64,000 nt of DNA from Mycobacterium nebraskense (GTDB lineage: Bacteria > Actinomycetota > Actinomycetes > Mycobacteriales > Mycobacteriaceae): contig NZ_LQPH01000081.1 of the NCBI RefSeq assembly GCF_002102255.1, forward strand, positions 1 through 64,000, in the 5' to 3' direction. A program made the translations under genes and the position numbers. This document shows, piece by piece, positions 51,733 through 60,784 of this stretch. The notes beneath the pieces are model-generated. The model saw only the letters and a list, made by a program, of their open reading frames with translations, searched no databases and was not told where the DNA came from. Numbering within the stretch: the first letter of the stretch is position 1; each line of letters begins with the position of its first letter.

Positions 51733-53016
51733 CTAGTCGCTGCCCTCCACCTGTTTGGCGAAGGCGGTGAAGCTTGCGATGGCTTCTTTCTTGTGGTGGG
51801 ACAGCGCCCGGATGGATACATCGTGGCCTTCGGCGGCCTTTCGCAACGCCCCAACGGTGGCCTGCTCACGGGCGATGTGCGTGAACGGATTCCACGAATA
51901 CCACTTCAAGGCGTTCTGGTAAGTCATCTTGTCGATCTCGTCGTCCGGCACGGCGTGCTTGGTCAGGACTTCGTGCAGCTGCTCGGGCGCACCCGGCCAC
52001 ATCGAATCAGAGTGCGGGTAGTCGGCTTCCCAGCAGATGTTGTCGATGCCGATCTCGTTGCGCAACGCCACTCCGACACGATCGGAGATGAAACACGTCA
52101 AGAAGTGCTCGCGGAACACCTCGCTCGGCTTCTTACCGCCGAAATCCTGACCCGTCCACGTCGAATGCATCTCGTAGGTGCGATCCGCGCGCTCGAGAAA
52201 ATACGGAATCCACCCGGTGCCGCCCTCACTCAGGGCGATCTTGAGGTCCGGATACTTCTTGATCGGTGCCGACCACAATAGATCCGCGGCGGCCTGCACG
52301 ATATTCATCGGCTGCAGCGTGATCATCACGTCCGGGGGAGCGTCCGGTGACGTGATCGCCAGCTTCCCCGAGGAGCCGATGTGCACGTTCATTACCGTGT
52401 CGGTGTCCACCAGCGCTTTCCACAACGGCGTCCAGTAGTCGTCGTGGAAGCTTGGGAATCCCATCACTGCCGGATTCTCGGTGAACGTCAGCGCGTGCAC
52501 GCCCTTCTTGGAGACCCGTCGCACCTCCGCCGCGCACGCCTCGGCATCCCAGATCACCGGCAGTGCCATCGGAATGAACCGCGCCGGATATGCCCCGCAC
52601 CATTCGTCAATGTGCCAATCGTTGTAGGCCTGGACCAGGGCCAATGAGAACTCGTGATCTTCGGTGGCGAACAGGCGGCCCGCGAACCCGGGGAACGACG
52701 GGAAGCAGATCGACCCCAGGATGCCGCCGGCATTCATGTCCTTGACCCGATCGTCGACGTTGTAGCACCCCGGCCGGATCTCGTCGAGGCCCTGAGGCTC
52801 CAGCCCGTACTCCTCCTTCGGTCGGCCGGCCACCGCATTCAAGGCCACATTCGGGATCACGATGTCGCGGAACTGCCAGGAATCGGACCCATCCGGGTTG
52901 TGCACCAGCCGCGGCGCCTCATCCACGTACTTCTTGGCCAGATGGTTCTTGAACATGTCCGGCGGCTCGACGATGTGGTCGTCGACGCTGATCAGGATCA
53001 TGTCATCTCGGTTCAT
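51733..53016 (-). CDS. Amidohydrolase-family TIM-barrel protein
   Basis: A 427-residue COG2159-type metal-dependent hydrolase/decarboxylase. It begins SVDDHIVEPPDMF, with the first metal ligand probably His (D-x-H rather than HxH), then has MNVHIGSSG, and the late WEADYPHSDSMWP with a catalytic-type Asp. Related proteins decarboxylate or hydrolyse cyclic acids. It is clearly paralogous to the protein encoded at 59481-60737. It is the distal end of the minus-strand cluster. Confidence 0.87.
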   Translation of the reverse strand: MNRDDMILISVDDHIVEPPDMFKNHLAKKYVDEAPRLVHNPDGSDSWQFRDIVIPNVALNAVAGRPKEEYGLEPQGLDEIRPGCYNVDDRVKDMNAGGILGSICFPSFPGFAGRLFATEDHEFSLALVQAYNDWHIDEWCGAYPARFIPMALPVIWDAEACAAEVRRVSKKGVHALTFTENPAVMGFPSFHDDYWTPLWKALVDTDTVMNVHIGSSGKLAITSPDAPPDVMITLQPMNIVQAAADLLWSAPIKKYPDLKIALSEGGTGWIPYFLERADRTYEMHSTWTGQDFGGKKPSEVFREHFLTCFISDRVGVALRNEIGIDNICWEADYPHSDSMWPGAPEQLHEVLTKHAVPDDEIDKMTYQNALKWYSWNPFTHIAREQATVGALRKAAEGHDVSIRALSHHKKEAIASFTAFAKQVEGSD

Positions 53017-53040
53017 GGCAGTTCCTCTCGTTGCTGGCTC

Positions 53041-53823
53041 TTACTTGATCGTTGCCTTCATGTCGTCGAGGCTCACCAACACGGGATAACCGCTGACGCT
53101 CAACGCGTTTCCGTGGCCGGTTTGATGAATGTCGAACACCGACTGAATCGCTGCGTAGAAGCCCTGAATGTCCAGGGTCTGATTGACCGCCCGCTTGGCC
53201 TGGCGCAGCGCGAACGGCGGCATCTTGGCGATCTGCTCGGCCAGCGTCCTGGTTTCGGTGTCCAGTTCGTCGCGCGGCACCACGCGGTTCACCATGCCGG
53301 TGCGCTCGGCTTCGTCGGCGGTCAGCGGCCGGCCGGTGAACAAGATCTCCTTGGCCTTACGAGCTCCGAGTTCCCATGTGTGTCCGTGGTATTCGACGCC
53401 GCCGATGCCCATCAGCACCACCGGATCGGAGAAGAGCGCGTTGTCGGCCGCCACGATCAGGTCGCACGGCCAACACAGGAGCAGCCCGCCGGCGATGCAG
53501 CGGCCCTGGACGGCGGCGATCGAGGGCTTGGGCACGTTTCGCCAGCGCAGGCTGTATTCCAAATACCGGCGACTCTCGTGCTGATACATCAGTTCCAGCG
53601 TGATCTTATCGGGAACGGGATCGTCGACGTTGAGGTCGTGCCCGGCGGAGAAGTGCTTGCCGTTGGCGCGCAACAGGATCACGGTGACGTCAGGATCGTC
53701 CGCGGCCCGCGTCCAGGCGGCATCCAGCTCGTCGAGCAGCGCGGTGTTCTGAGCGTTGGCGGCCTCGGGCCGGTTGAGTGTGATGTTGGCGATGGCATCG
53801 GCAACGTCGTAGTCGATGTACAT
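53041..53823 (-). CDS. Enoyl-CoA hydratase/isomerase
   Basis: A 260-residue crotonase. The oxyanion-hole segments are HFSAGHDLN and QGRCIAGGLLL; at the catalytic Glu position the local sequence is ALFSDPVVLMGIGGVEYHG, with Asp and a later Glu, so the reaction may differ from simple hydration. It ends 24 bases before the amidohydrolase start. In the cluster it would act on a CoA thioester made by the acyl-CoA dehydrogenase upstream. Confidence 0.88.
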   Translation of the reverse strand: MYIDYDVADAIANITLNRPEAANAQNTALLDELDAAWTRAADDPDVTVILLRANGKHFSAGHDLNVDDPVPDKITLELMYQHESRRYLEYSLRWRNVPKPSIAAVQGRCIAGGLLLCWPCDLIVAADNALFSDPVVLMGIGGVEYHGHTWELGARKAKEILFTGRPLTADEAERTGMVNRVVPRDELDTETRTLAEQIAKMPPFALRQAKRAVNQTLDIQGFYAAIQSVFDIHQTGHGNALSVSGYPVLVSLDDMKATIK

Positions 53824-53860
53824 GTGTTGAGCTCCTTGGGATCCGGGATCGCGATGCGGA

Positions 53861-54700
53861 CTACTTCAGCATGCTGCCGCCGTCGACTGGCAGCGTGACT
53901 CCGGTGATGTAGCGGGACTCGTCCGACGCGAGGAACAGCACGGCGTTGCTGACGTCTTCGGGCTCGACCCAGGGAATAGGCAGCGTGTGGAACATCTGGC
54001 AGATGCCGGCGATGTCGTCCTGTCCGGGATTGTCCAGATCGGGGCGGAATTGGCGGTAGGTGATCTCGTTCATCACCATCGGAGTGTTCGTGTGGGAGGG
54101 GTGTACGGAGTTGACCCGGATCATGTGCTGGCCGAGTTCGACGGCGAAGGCGCGCATCAGACCCACCACGCCGTGCTTGGTGGTGGCGTAGTGACCCATG
54201 TTGGGGTAGGCCTTGAGCCCCGCCACCGAGCTGGTCAGGATGACCGAACCGCCGCGGCCCCCCGCCACCAGGTGGGGGACGCAGGCTTTCACGGTCTTCC
54301 AGGTCCCACCCAGGTTGACGTCCAGGGTGGCCTGCCAGACCTCCTCCGTGGTTTGGTCCAGCGAGCTGCCGCCGCCATTTGCGATGCCAGCATTGGCCAC
54401 GACCACGTCCAGCCTGCCCAGCTGCTCGACACCACTGTCCACGACGGCCTTCAGGCCGGAATAGTCGCGCACATCGACTTCGGCGGTGACGACGCGGCGG
54501 TTCAATGCCTTGACCAGATCGGCGGTCTCGGCGAGGTCCTCGGGTGTGGCCGGCGGGGCCGACGACCCGAAGATCGGCGTGCAGATATCGACAGCGATGA
54601 TGTCGGCACCCTCTTGTGCCAACCGCACCGTATGACTTCGGCCCTGACCCCGCGCCGCGCCGGTGACGAGCGCGACCTTGCCCGCGACGCGGCCTGGCAT
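53861..54700 (-). CDS. Mycofactocin-coupled-type SDR
   Basis: A 279-residue SDR opening GRVAGKVALVTGAARGQGRSH, with AVDICTPIFG and an insert before the NAG motif; YATTK is the catalytic site and the tail reads TGVTLPVDGGSML. These traits mark the mycofactocin-dependent subfamily. The ATG shares its A with the stop of the acyl-CoA dehydrogenase gene (TGATG). A longer frame to 54787 would overlap that gene deeply and is unlikely. Confidence 0.87.
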   Translation of the reverse strand: MPGRVAGKVALVTGAARGQGRSHTVRLAQEGADIIAVDICTPIFGSSAPPATPEDLAETADLVKALNRRVVTAEVDVRDYSGLKAVVDSGVEQLGRLDVVVANAGIANGGGSSLDQTTEEVWQATLDVNLGGTWKTVKACVPHLVAGGRGGSVILTSSVAGLKAYPNMGHYATTKHGVVGLMRAFAVELGQHMIRVNSVHPSHTNTPMVMNEITYRQFRPDLDNPGQDDIAGICQMFHTLPIPWVEPEDVSNAVLFLASDESRYITGVTLPVDGGSMLK

Positions 54701-56001
54701 CAAAGGTTGCCCACTTCCAGCTCGAGAAACTCGGCGTACTTGGCGCGGGCGGCTTCGCGCTTCTTCGGGAGCCATTGGCTGGGCCACAGGTCGTCACTGG
54801 GCGAGTAGTCCCGCAGCACCTGCCGGGCCACCGTGGTCTTGTGCACCTCGGTAGGCCCGTCGACCAGCCCCATCGCTGCAGCGCCGTGGATCATCTTGAA
54901 CAGCGGCATCTCGTTGCTGACGCCGAGGGCGCCATGCACTTGCATGGCGCGCCAGGCGATGTCGTGCAGCACGGTCGGCATCGTCGCCTTGACCGCGGCG
55001 ATGTCCTTGCGCACCTTCTTGTAGTCGTTGTACTTGTCGATCTCCCAGGCGGTGTAGAGCACGAAGAGCCGGAACTGCTGCAGCTGGGCATACGAATCGG
55101 CGATGAAGCCCTGCACGAACTGCTTGTCCGACAGCCGGCTTCCCGCGGTCTCGCGGCTCAACGCGCGTTCGCACATCATGTCCAGCGCCTGCTTGGCGAA
55201 GCCGATGGTGCGCATGGCGTGGTGGATGCGCCCACCGCCCAGCCGGGTCTGCGCGATGACGAACGCCTGCCCCTCGCCGCCGAGCAGCGCCTCGGCCGGA
55301 ACCCGCACATTGTCGTAGTGGATCAGCGCATGGAATCCCTCGTTGTCGGGCTCGCCGTACAGCCCGACATTGCGCACGATGTCCACGCCCGGGGTGTCGG
55401 TGGGTACCAGGAACATCGACATGCCTTGGTAGGGGCCAGCCTCGGGGTTCGTCACCACCATCACGATCAAGAACGAGGCGGTCTTGGCGTTGGAGGAAAA
55501 GAACTTCCATCCGTTGATGATCCAGTCATCGCCGTCACGCACCGCCCGGGTCTCGAATCGCGTGGGGTCGGCACCGGCCTGCGGCTCGGTCATCGAGTAG
55601 CTGGAGAACAGCTCGCCATCGAGCAGCGGCTGCAGATAGCGTTCCTTTTGTTCCGGCGTGCCGTAGTGCGCGATGATCTCGGCGTTGCCGGTGTCGGGGG
55701 CCTGGCAGCCGAACACGATGGGTGCCCACATGGACCTGCCCAAAATCTCGTTGAGTAGCGCGAGTTTGAGCTGTCCATGACCCTGGCCGCCGAGTTCGGG
55801 GCCGAGGTGGGTGGCCCACATACCCTTGCTACGTACCTGGTCCTTGAGCGGGTCGATCGCCTTGCGACGAATGTCGTTGAGCGGGACGAACTCCTGGCCG
55901 GGCCACACCAGATCCAGCGGCTCGACTTCATCGCGGACGAAGGCGTCCGCCCAGTCCAGCAACGCCTGATATTCGGCGTCGGTCTCGAAGTCCCAGGCCA
56001 T
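54700..56001 (-). CDS. Acyl-CoA dehydrogenase
   Basis: A 433-residue acyl-CoA dehydrogenase. Motifs include SMTEPQAGADPTRFETRA and NGWKFFSSNAKTASF in the middle domain, and LGGGRIHHAMRTIGFAKQALDMM in the C-terminal domain; HKTTVARQVLRDYSP follows near the end. GGAGATCAC precedes ATG 56001. It neighbours an aminoglycoside-phosphotransferase-like kinase; in vertebrate ACAD10/11 the two activities are fused and act on 4-hydroxyacyl-CoA, so a similar role is plausible here. Confidence 0.92.
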   Translation of the reverse strand: MAWDFETDAEYQALLDWADAFVRDEVEPLDLVWPGQEFVPLNDIRRKAIDPLKDQVRSKGMWATHLGPELGGQGHGQLKLALLNEILGRSMWAPIVFGCQAPDTGNAEIIAHYGTPEQKERYLQPLLDGELFSSYSMTEPQAGADPTRFETRAVRDGDDWIINGWKFFSSNAKTASFLIVMVVTNPEAGPYQGMSMFLVPTDTPGVDIVRNVGLYGEPDNEGFHALIHYDNVRVPAEALLGGEGQAFVIAQTRLGGGRIHHAMRTIGFAKQALDMMCERALSRETAGSRLSDKQFVQGFIADSYAQLQQFRLFVLYTAWEIDKYNDYKKVRKDIAAVKATMPTVLHDIAWRAMQVHGALGVSNEMPLFKMIHGAAAMGLVDGPTEVHKTTVARQVLRDYSPSDDLWPSQWLPKKREAARAKYAEFLELEVGNL

Positions 56002-56038
56002 GTGATCTCCTCTATTGTCTGAACAAGCCCTGGATCGC

Positions 56039-57070
56039 TCAACGCACCTTGGGCAGTGATCGTGCGAGTTCGGCGGCCCTGGCAATCGACTGCAGCACCA
56101 TCGGGCCGAAGGCCGCGACGACGCGTGGGTCCCCCTTGCCGCTCTTCACCGCGGTGGCGTATGTCCTCTCCAGGACGATGCCTATCTTGAAATTGGCCAG
56201 TACCAGGTAGTAATCGATGTTGTCCGTCGGCAGGCCGCTGATCTTTTCGTAGTGCGCGAGAAGCTCGCTGCGCTTTGGCATCCCGGCCACGTCGAGATAG
56301 AAGTCGGTCTGTGGCTCCTCGCCGTCGTAGCCCAGCAGTGCCCACGCCAGGTCCAGCAGGGGGTCCCCGATCGTGGTCATCTCCCAGTCGACCAGCGCAG
56401 CCAGTCGTGCCGGTGCGCCGTGGGCGTACATGACGTTCGCGTATTGGTAGTCACCGTGCATGATGCCCGGTGTGAAGTCACTGGGCGCGTTGGCGCGCAG
56501 CCAATCGGCGGCGATGTCCACGCCGGGCAGCTCCCGGACCTGGAATGACTGCAGGAAAGACAGCCAGCGATCCGGCTGACGCTGATGGAAGCCGTCGGGC
56601 CGCCCGAATCCCTCGAGACCCTGGGCGCGCCAGTCGACGCGGCCCAGTTTCGCTGCGCCCTCGATCAATTGGAATGCCAGGCCGCGGCGCGCATCCAGAT
56701 CCGTGTCGAACGGTGGTTGCCACCCGTTGTTATCCATCGGGCTCCACCCGTCGATCTCGGCCATGATGTAGAACGGCTTGCCCAGCAGATCGCCTGACTC
56801 GTCGGCCGCGATCAGTTCGGCGTGCGGCACGTCGGTGCCCTTGAGCGCCCGCACCAGCCGGATCTCACGCAGCAGTTCGTTGAGCCGCTTGTCGTCGGCG
56901 CGCTCCCCGGGCATCCGCAGGACCATGCGGTGATCGCCGCGCGTGATGCGCAGCAACGTGTTCTGCGACCCACCCGAAATGGTGTCTATCTCGGGCAGCT
57001 CGCCGTGCCCGGGGGCATCCTGCTGGTCGAGCCATTTTCCTAGCTGCTGGGCCTCGATGCCGGCGGTCAC
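56039..57070 (-). CDS. Aminoglycoside phosphotransferase-like kinase (ACAD10/11 kinase type)
   Basis: A 343-residue APH/CHK-fold protein. The catalytic loop is IMHGDYQYANVM (Asp207), and the metal-binding LVDWEMTTIGDPLLDLAW contains Asp228; a Gly-rich loop ISGGSQNTLLRI is at 31-42. Members beside acyl-CoA dehydrogenases phosphorylate 4-hydroxyacyl-CoA for removal of the hydroxyl, rather than inactivating antibiotics. GTG start overlapping the stop of the gene before it, 37 bases upstream of the dehydrogenase. Confidence 0.88.
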   Translation of the reverse strand: MTAGIEAQQLGKWLDQQDAPGHGELPEIDTISGGSQNTLLRITRGDHRMVLRMPGERADDKRLNELLREIRLVRALKGTDVPHAELIAADESGDLLGKPFYIMAEIDGWSPMDNNGWQPPFDTDLDARRGLAFQLIEGAAKLGRVDWRAQGLEGFGRPDGFHQRQPDRWLSFLQSFQVRELPGVDIAADWLRANAPSDFTPGIMHGDYQYANVMYAHGAPARLAALVDWEMTTIGDPLLDLAWALLGYDGEEPQTDFYLDVAGMPKRSELLAHYEKISGLPTDNIDYYLVLANFKIGIVLERTYATAVKSGKGDPRVVAAFGPMVLQSIARAAELARSLPKVR

Positions 57071-57420
57071 TGCGCTTCGGCCTTCGGACCGCGCGGGGTC
57101 CAGAACGCCAGCCGCCAGCTGTTCATGTCGAGGCTGTCGTGCATCTGGATCTGGCCGGCGGCGACGCCTTCCTGGATCTTCTGCATGATCGAGTCGACGT
57201 CGCCCTCCATTTCGTAGATGATCGCGTAGCGGTGCTCGGGGACGAACCCACCCGGGACGCGGTACATCTCGGAATCACGCAGGGTGTATCGCTGAGCGGA
57301 CAGCATGCCGGGGACCGCGAGAAGTTGAGGGATATGGACGTTGTCGTACCACTCGTTGAACTCGTCGTCCCGGCCCTCGATCGGGTTGGAGTAAACGATC
57401 TGGATGAACTTTTCGGCCAT
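57067..57420 (-). CDS. EthD-like/dimeric alpha-beta-barrel protein
   Basis: A 117-residue protein with DDEFNEWYDNVHIPQLLAVPG near residues 18-38, the conserved pattern of the EthD and DABB-like families. Such proteins can be small monooxygenase accessories or isomerases. GTCGGTCC-type spacing separates it from the P450 gene upstream; its stop overlaps the kinase start by four bases. It sits directly downstream of the P450 gene, and EthD is known beside P450s, so a helper function is possible. Confidence 0.78.
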   Translation of the reverse strand: MAEKFIQIVYSNPIEGRDDEFNEWYDNVHIPQLLAVPGMLSAQRYTLRDSEMYRVPGGFVPEHRYAIIYEMEGDVDSIMQKIQEGVAAGQIQMHDSLDMNSWRLAFWTPRGPKAEAQ

Positions 57421-57449
57421 GTCGTCGGTCCTATTTCTGGGTGAAGGGT

Positions 57450-58658
57450 TTACGCGGATTCGCCGAGAACCATCGGGAAAGAGTCCACCGAGCGGACCCC
57501 AATGGTGTAAATGAGTTCGGTGCCCGGCTTTACTCGGTAGTGCGGGATGCGGCTGTGCCAGACACGAAGTGCCGTCCGCAATTCGAGCCGGGCCAGGTTC
57601 GACCCCAGGCAGCGATGTACTCCAGCTCCGAATGCGATGTGGCGGTTAGCCTTTCGGCCCCATCGGATGATATCAGCCTCGGGGAACTCGGATTCGTCGG
57701 TGTTGGCCGAGCCGATGAACGGATGGACCTTGTCGCCGGCGTGAATCGGACAGCCGCCGAGCTCGGTATCCTGAGTCGCGATGCGCGACACCAGCATCAC
57801 CGGTGATTCCCAACGCAGCAGCTCCTCCACGACCGCGGGGCTGATCGCAGGATCGGCGACCAGCGCTGCCCGCTTGTCCGGATGTTCGGCGAGGTAGCGG
57901 AAGAAGCAGTCCAGCGACGCCGACACCGTGTCCAGACCGGCGATCAACAACAGAAAGCAGATGTCGAGGGTTTCCTCGCGGGTCAGCTTCTCGCCCTCGA
58001 CCTCGGCCACCAGAAGGTGGCTGAGCAAGTCGTCCCTGGGCTCGGCCTCCCGCTGGTCGAGCACCTCGTTGAAGTAGTCGTAGATCGACGCCGCGCTCGT
58101 TGCCCTGAGTTCCTGGGTGCGGGGATCGTTGAGCGCAGTGCCCAACACATGGAACGGGCGGATGATGCCGTCCTTCATCGCCAGGAACCGCGGCAGGTCT
58201 TGCATGGACAGCCCGAACATGGTGAGGAACACCTGCGAGGGGAACGGCACCGAAAAGCGCTGGGCGAAGTCGATTTCCGGCTCGTCGATGAAGGTGTCGA
58301 TCAGATCGTTCACCAGTGTCTCGATCGGCCCCGCGAGGTGCTCGAGATGCTTGGGAGTGAACAGCGGGTCGAGGATCTTGCGGAACTTGCGCTGGTCGGG
58401 TGGGTCCACCTCGATGGGGATCAGCGGTCGCGCATTGCCGAAGTGCCCGGCCGGCATCGCAGACGAGTAGATCTCGGGGTGGCGGAACACCTCGGTCATC
58501 GCCGCTCGTGTAGTCACCACGACGCCTGACCCCTCGACCCGCATCGCTGGAGCGACGGACCGCATTTGCGCGAAGGCGTCCTGCGGTCGGCGTGTCAGCA
58601 CATCCCCGGTCCCGCTGAAAATCGTGCCACCGTAGGCGTCGACCTGCTCGTCTGCCAT
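57450..58658 (-). CDS. Cytochrome P450
   Basis: A 402-residue P450 with haem loop FGAGVHRCLG (Cys350), I-helix LIAGLDTVSAS (the acid-Thr pair Asp-Thr intact) and EELLRWESP for ExxR. GAGGGAGAGGCG precedes ATG 58658; the frame reaches 58691. Copy C of the repeated element lies about 50 bases upstream and overlaps the end of the SDR gene. It probably starts a sub-operon of P450, EthD-like protein, kinase and dehydrogenase. Confidence 0.92.
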   Translation of the reverse strand: MADEQVDAYGGTIFSGTGDVLTRRPQDAFAQMRSVAPAMRVEGSGVVVTTRAAMTEVFRHPEIYSSAMPAGHFGNARPLIPIEVDPPDQRKFRKILDPLFTPKHLEHLAGPIETLVNDLIDTFIDEPEIDFAQRFSVPFPSQVFLTMFGLSMQDLPRFLAMKDGIIRPFHVLGTALNDPRTQELRATSAASIYDYFNEVLDQREAEPRDDLLSHLLVAEVEGEKLTREETLDICFLLLIAGLDTVSASLDCFFRYLAEHPDKRAALVADPAISPAVVEELLRWESPVMLVSRIATQDTELGGCPIHAGDKVHPFIGSANTDESEFPEADIIRWGRKANRHIAFGAGVHRCLGSNLARLELRTALRVWHSRIPHYRVKPGTELIYTIGVRSVDSFPMVLGESA

Positions 58659-58706
58659 CGCCTCTCCCTCTAATCGGGCGTTGATCTCCAAGACCAGCCG
58701 AATATA

Positions 58707-58726
58707 TCAGACTGAGTCAGCTATTT
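58707..58726 (-). promoter_or_regulatory. Repeated 20-bp element, copy C
   Basis: On the minus strand it reads AAATAGCTGACTCAGTCTGA, 15 of 20 matches to copies A and B. The core TGACTCAGTC is a good palindrome. It overlaps the stop codon of the SDR gene and lies 49 bases upstream of the P450 start, so it may mark an internal promoter. Confidence 0.5.
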
Positions 58727-59481
58727 ATGAGGACGGTCATGTCGTTGACCCACCGTTCGTAGTCGGCGGCCTTGCCGGTCAGGGAATCGAGCCCCATCGG
58801 GGAGTCCACTATGAGGAACTGCTCGGTCTCGATCGCGCCGACCAGGCGTTCGGCGACCTCCTCCGGCGTAGCGACGTTCTGCAAGGCCGGGTGATCGGCG
58901 GGTATGCCGTCGGACATCAGCATTGGGGTGAGCATCGGGCCGGGGCAGAAGCACGAAACCTTGATCCCTTTGGGCCGGTAGGTCATCGCCAGCCATTCCG
59001 AAAAGGCCAGGGCGGCATGCTTGGTCACGGCGTACGCGGCTTTGTCGGGATGGGTGGTCAGTGCGACGACCGATGCCGTTTGCAGCAGGTAGCCATCGCC
59101 GCGTTCGAGCATTGACGGCAGCACTTGGCGTGCCGCGTACACATGAGACATCACGTGCAGCCGCCAGCTGAGGTCCCACAGGCCGTCATCGGCGATGTCG
59201 CCGGCCCGGCGTGGGCCAGCATAACCAGCGTTGCTGAACCAGATATCGATTTCACCGTAGGTGGCTCGGGCCAACTCGGCGACTGCACGCACCGTATCCT
59301 CAGCGGTGATGTCGCCGGCCAAGCCAACGGTGCCGATCGAATCCGAGACCCGCTTAACCCCTTCCGGATTGATGTCGGTGACAACGACTTTGGCGCCTTC
59401 GGTGGCGAAACGCCGGGCGCATGCTTCGCCGATTCCGCCGCCCGATCCCGTGATGACCACGACCTTGTCGCGCAGCTCCAT
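58717..59481 (-). CDS. Short-chain dehydrogenase/reductase
   Basis: A 254-residue SDR with TGSGGGIGEA (11-20), SNAGYAG, and YAVTK as catalytic site; the central TASVVA has a Ser. ATG 59481 shares bases with the upstream amidohydrolase stop (TGATG). The frame extends to 59814 on paper, but that part lies antisense-free within the amidohydrolase and is not credible as coding. It would oxidise or reduce a hydroxy/keto intermediate. Confidence 0.88.
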   Translation of the reverse strand: MELRDKVVVITGSGGGIGEACARRFATEGAKVVVTDINPEGVKRVSDSIGTVGLAGDITAEDTVRAVAELARATYGEIDIWFSNAGYAGPRRAGDIADDGLWDLSWRLHVMSHVYAARQVLPSMLERGDGYLLQTASVVALTTHPDKAAYAVTKHAALAFSEWLAMTYRPKGIKVSCFCPGPMLTPMLMSDGIPADHPALQNVATPEEVAERLVGAIETEQFLIVDSPMGLDSLTGKAADYERWVNDMTVLINS

Positions 59482-60737
59482 CAGAACGCCCTTGCCGTGC
59501 TGGCCGTTTCCGGCCGGAGGTGCTTCACCGACTTGATGCTGATGTCCCAGCCGGCGGCTTGCTCGCGCAGGGCCGACACCGTCGCTCGCTCCCGCGGGAT
59601 GTGAGCGAACGGGTCGTACGAGAAGTGCCGCATCGCGTTGAGGTGGGTGACCTTGTTGATTTCGACGTCCGGCACCCCGGTCAGCGACATCATCAGCGTC
59701 TCGGGCGCGACCGGCCAGGTGGTGTCCGAGTGCGGGTAGTCGCATTCCCAAGTGATGTTGTCGATGTTGAGGTGGTGGCGGTTCTCGATCCCCACCGCGT
59801 CGTCGATGAAGCACAGGATCACGTGTTCGGAGAAGATCTGCGAGGGCAGGCGGTCACCGAGATCCATGCCGCTCCAGTGTTTGGTGTGGCGGTAGATGTA
59901 GTCGACACGCTCCAAGAAGTAGGGCAACCAGCCGATGCCACCCTCGGACAGCGCCACGCGCAGCGCTGGGAACTTCCGGAAGATCGGGCTCCACAACAGA
60001 TCTCCCGCCGTAGCCATCAGGCTGATCGGTGACAACGTGTAGACAAGCTCGATGGGCGCGTCCGGGGACGTCGTCGGCGGACGTGAATTCGACCCGAGGT
60101 GCATACACACGACCGTGCCCTCCTCGGCGCACGCTGCCCAGAACGGGTCCCAATGATCAGAGTAGAAGGTGGGCAGGCCGAGATCGTAAGGGCTGGAAGA
60201 GAATGTCACCGCATGACAACCCTGCTTCGCCACCCGGCGCACCTCCGCCGCCGTGGCCACCGGATCCCACATCATCGGCAGCGCAAGGGGGATGATCCGG
60301 CCAGGGTAGGTGCCCGCCCATTCCTCGATGTGCCAGTCGTTGTAGGCACGGACCATTGCTGCGGCCTGATCCGTGTCGGCGGTGTCCGCGAACAACTGCC
60401 CGCAGAACCGGGGGAAAGAGGGGAAGCACATCGACCCCAAGACGCCGTTGGCGTTCATGTCCTTGACCCGGCCGTGGATGTCGTAGCAGCCGGCCCGGAT
60501 CTCTTCGATGCAGGTGGGTTCCATCCCGAACTCCGATGGAGGACGTCCGGCGACCGCGTTGAGCGCCGTGTTCAGGATCTCCTGGCCTTCGTAGCGCCAG
60601 GCCATCGTCCCGTCGTCGCGACGAACGAACCGTGGGGCGGCGTCCTCGTACTTCTTCGGAACACGACCCTCGAACATGTGAGCCGGTTCGATGACATGGT
60701 CATCTACGCTCACCAGGATCATGTCGTCGACGTCCAT
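59481..60737 (-). CDS. Amidohydrolase-family TIM-barrel protein
   Basis: A 418-residue COG2159-type protein, paralogous to the one at 51733-53016. The same segments recur: SVDDHVIEPAHMF at the N-terminus, CMHLGSNSRPPTTSPDAP in the middle, and WECDYPHSDTTWP near the end. Both have the long KDMNANGVLGSMCFPSF block. The two copies within one gene cluster suggest two related substrates or a heteromeric enzyme. It is 47 bases from the GntR gene on the same strand. Confidence 0.88.
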   Translation of the reverse strand: MDVDDMILVSVDDHVIEPAHMFEGRVPKKYEDAAPRFVRRDDGTMAWRYEGQEILNTALNAVAGRPPSEFGMEPTCIEEIRAGCYDIHGRVKDMNANGVLGSMCFPSFPRFCGQLFADTADTDQAAAMVRAYNDWHIEEWAGTYPGRIIPLALPMMWDPVATAAEVRRVAKQGCHAVTFSSSPYDLGLPTFYSDHWDPFWAACAEEGTVVCMHLGSNSRPPTTSPDAPIELVYTLSPISLMATAGDLLWSPIFRKFPALRVALSEGGIGWLPYFLERVDYIYRHTKHWSGMDLGDRLPSQIFSEHVILCFIDDAVGIENRHHLNIDNITWECDYPHSDTTWPVAPETLMMSLTGVPDVEINKVTHLNAMRHFSYDPFAHIPRERATVSALREQAAGWDISIKSVKHLRPETASTARAF

Positions 60738-60784
60738 CGGTCCTCCTCATTCGAGTGTGGCGCTCAATCGGCAAGGCGCCCAAG

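Noticed and set aside
53679..54797. A 372-codon minus-strand frame in another register over the SDR
   Set aside because: The SDR frame at 53861-54700 has all family motifs, while this frame is Arg/Gly-rich without motifs.
56039..57070. Aminoglycoside resistance
   Set aside because: The kinase is adjacent to an acyl-CoA dehydrogenase gene, as in ACAD10/11 systems; there is no resistance context.
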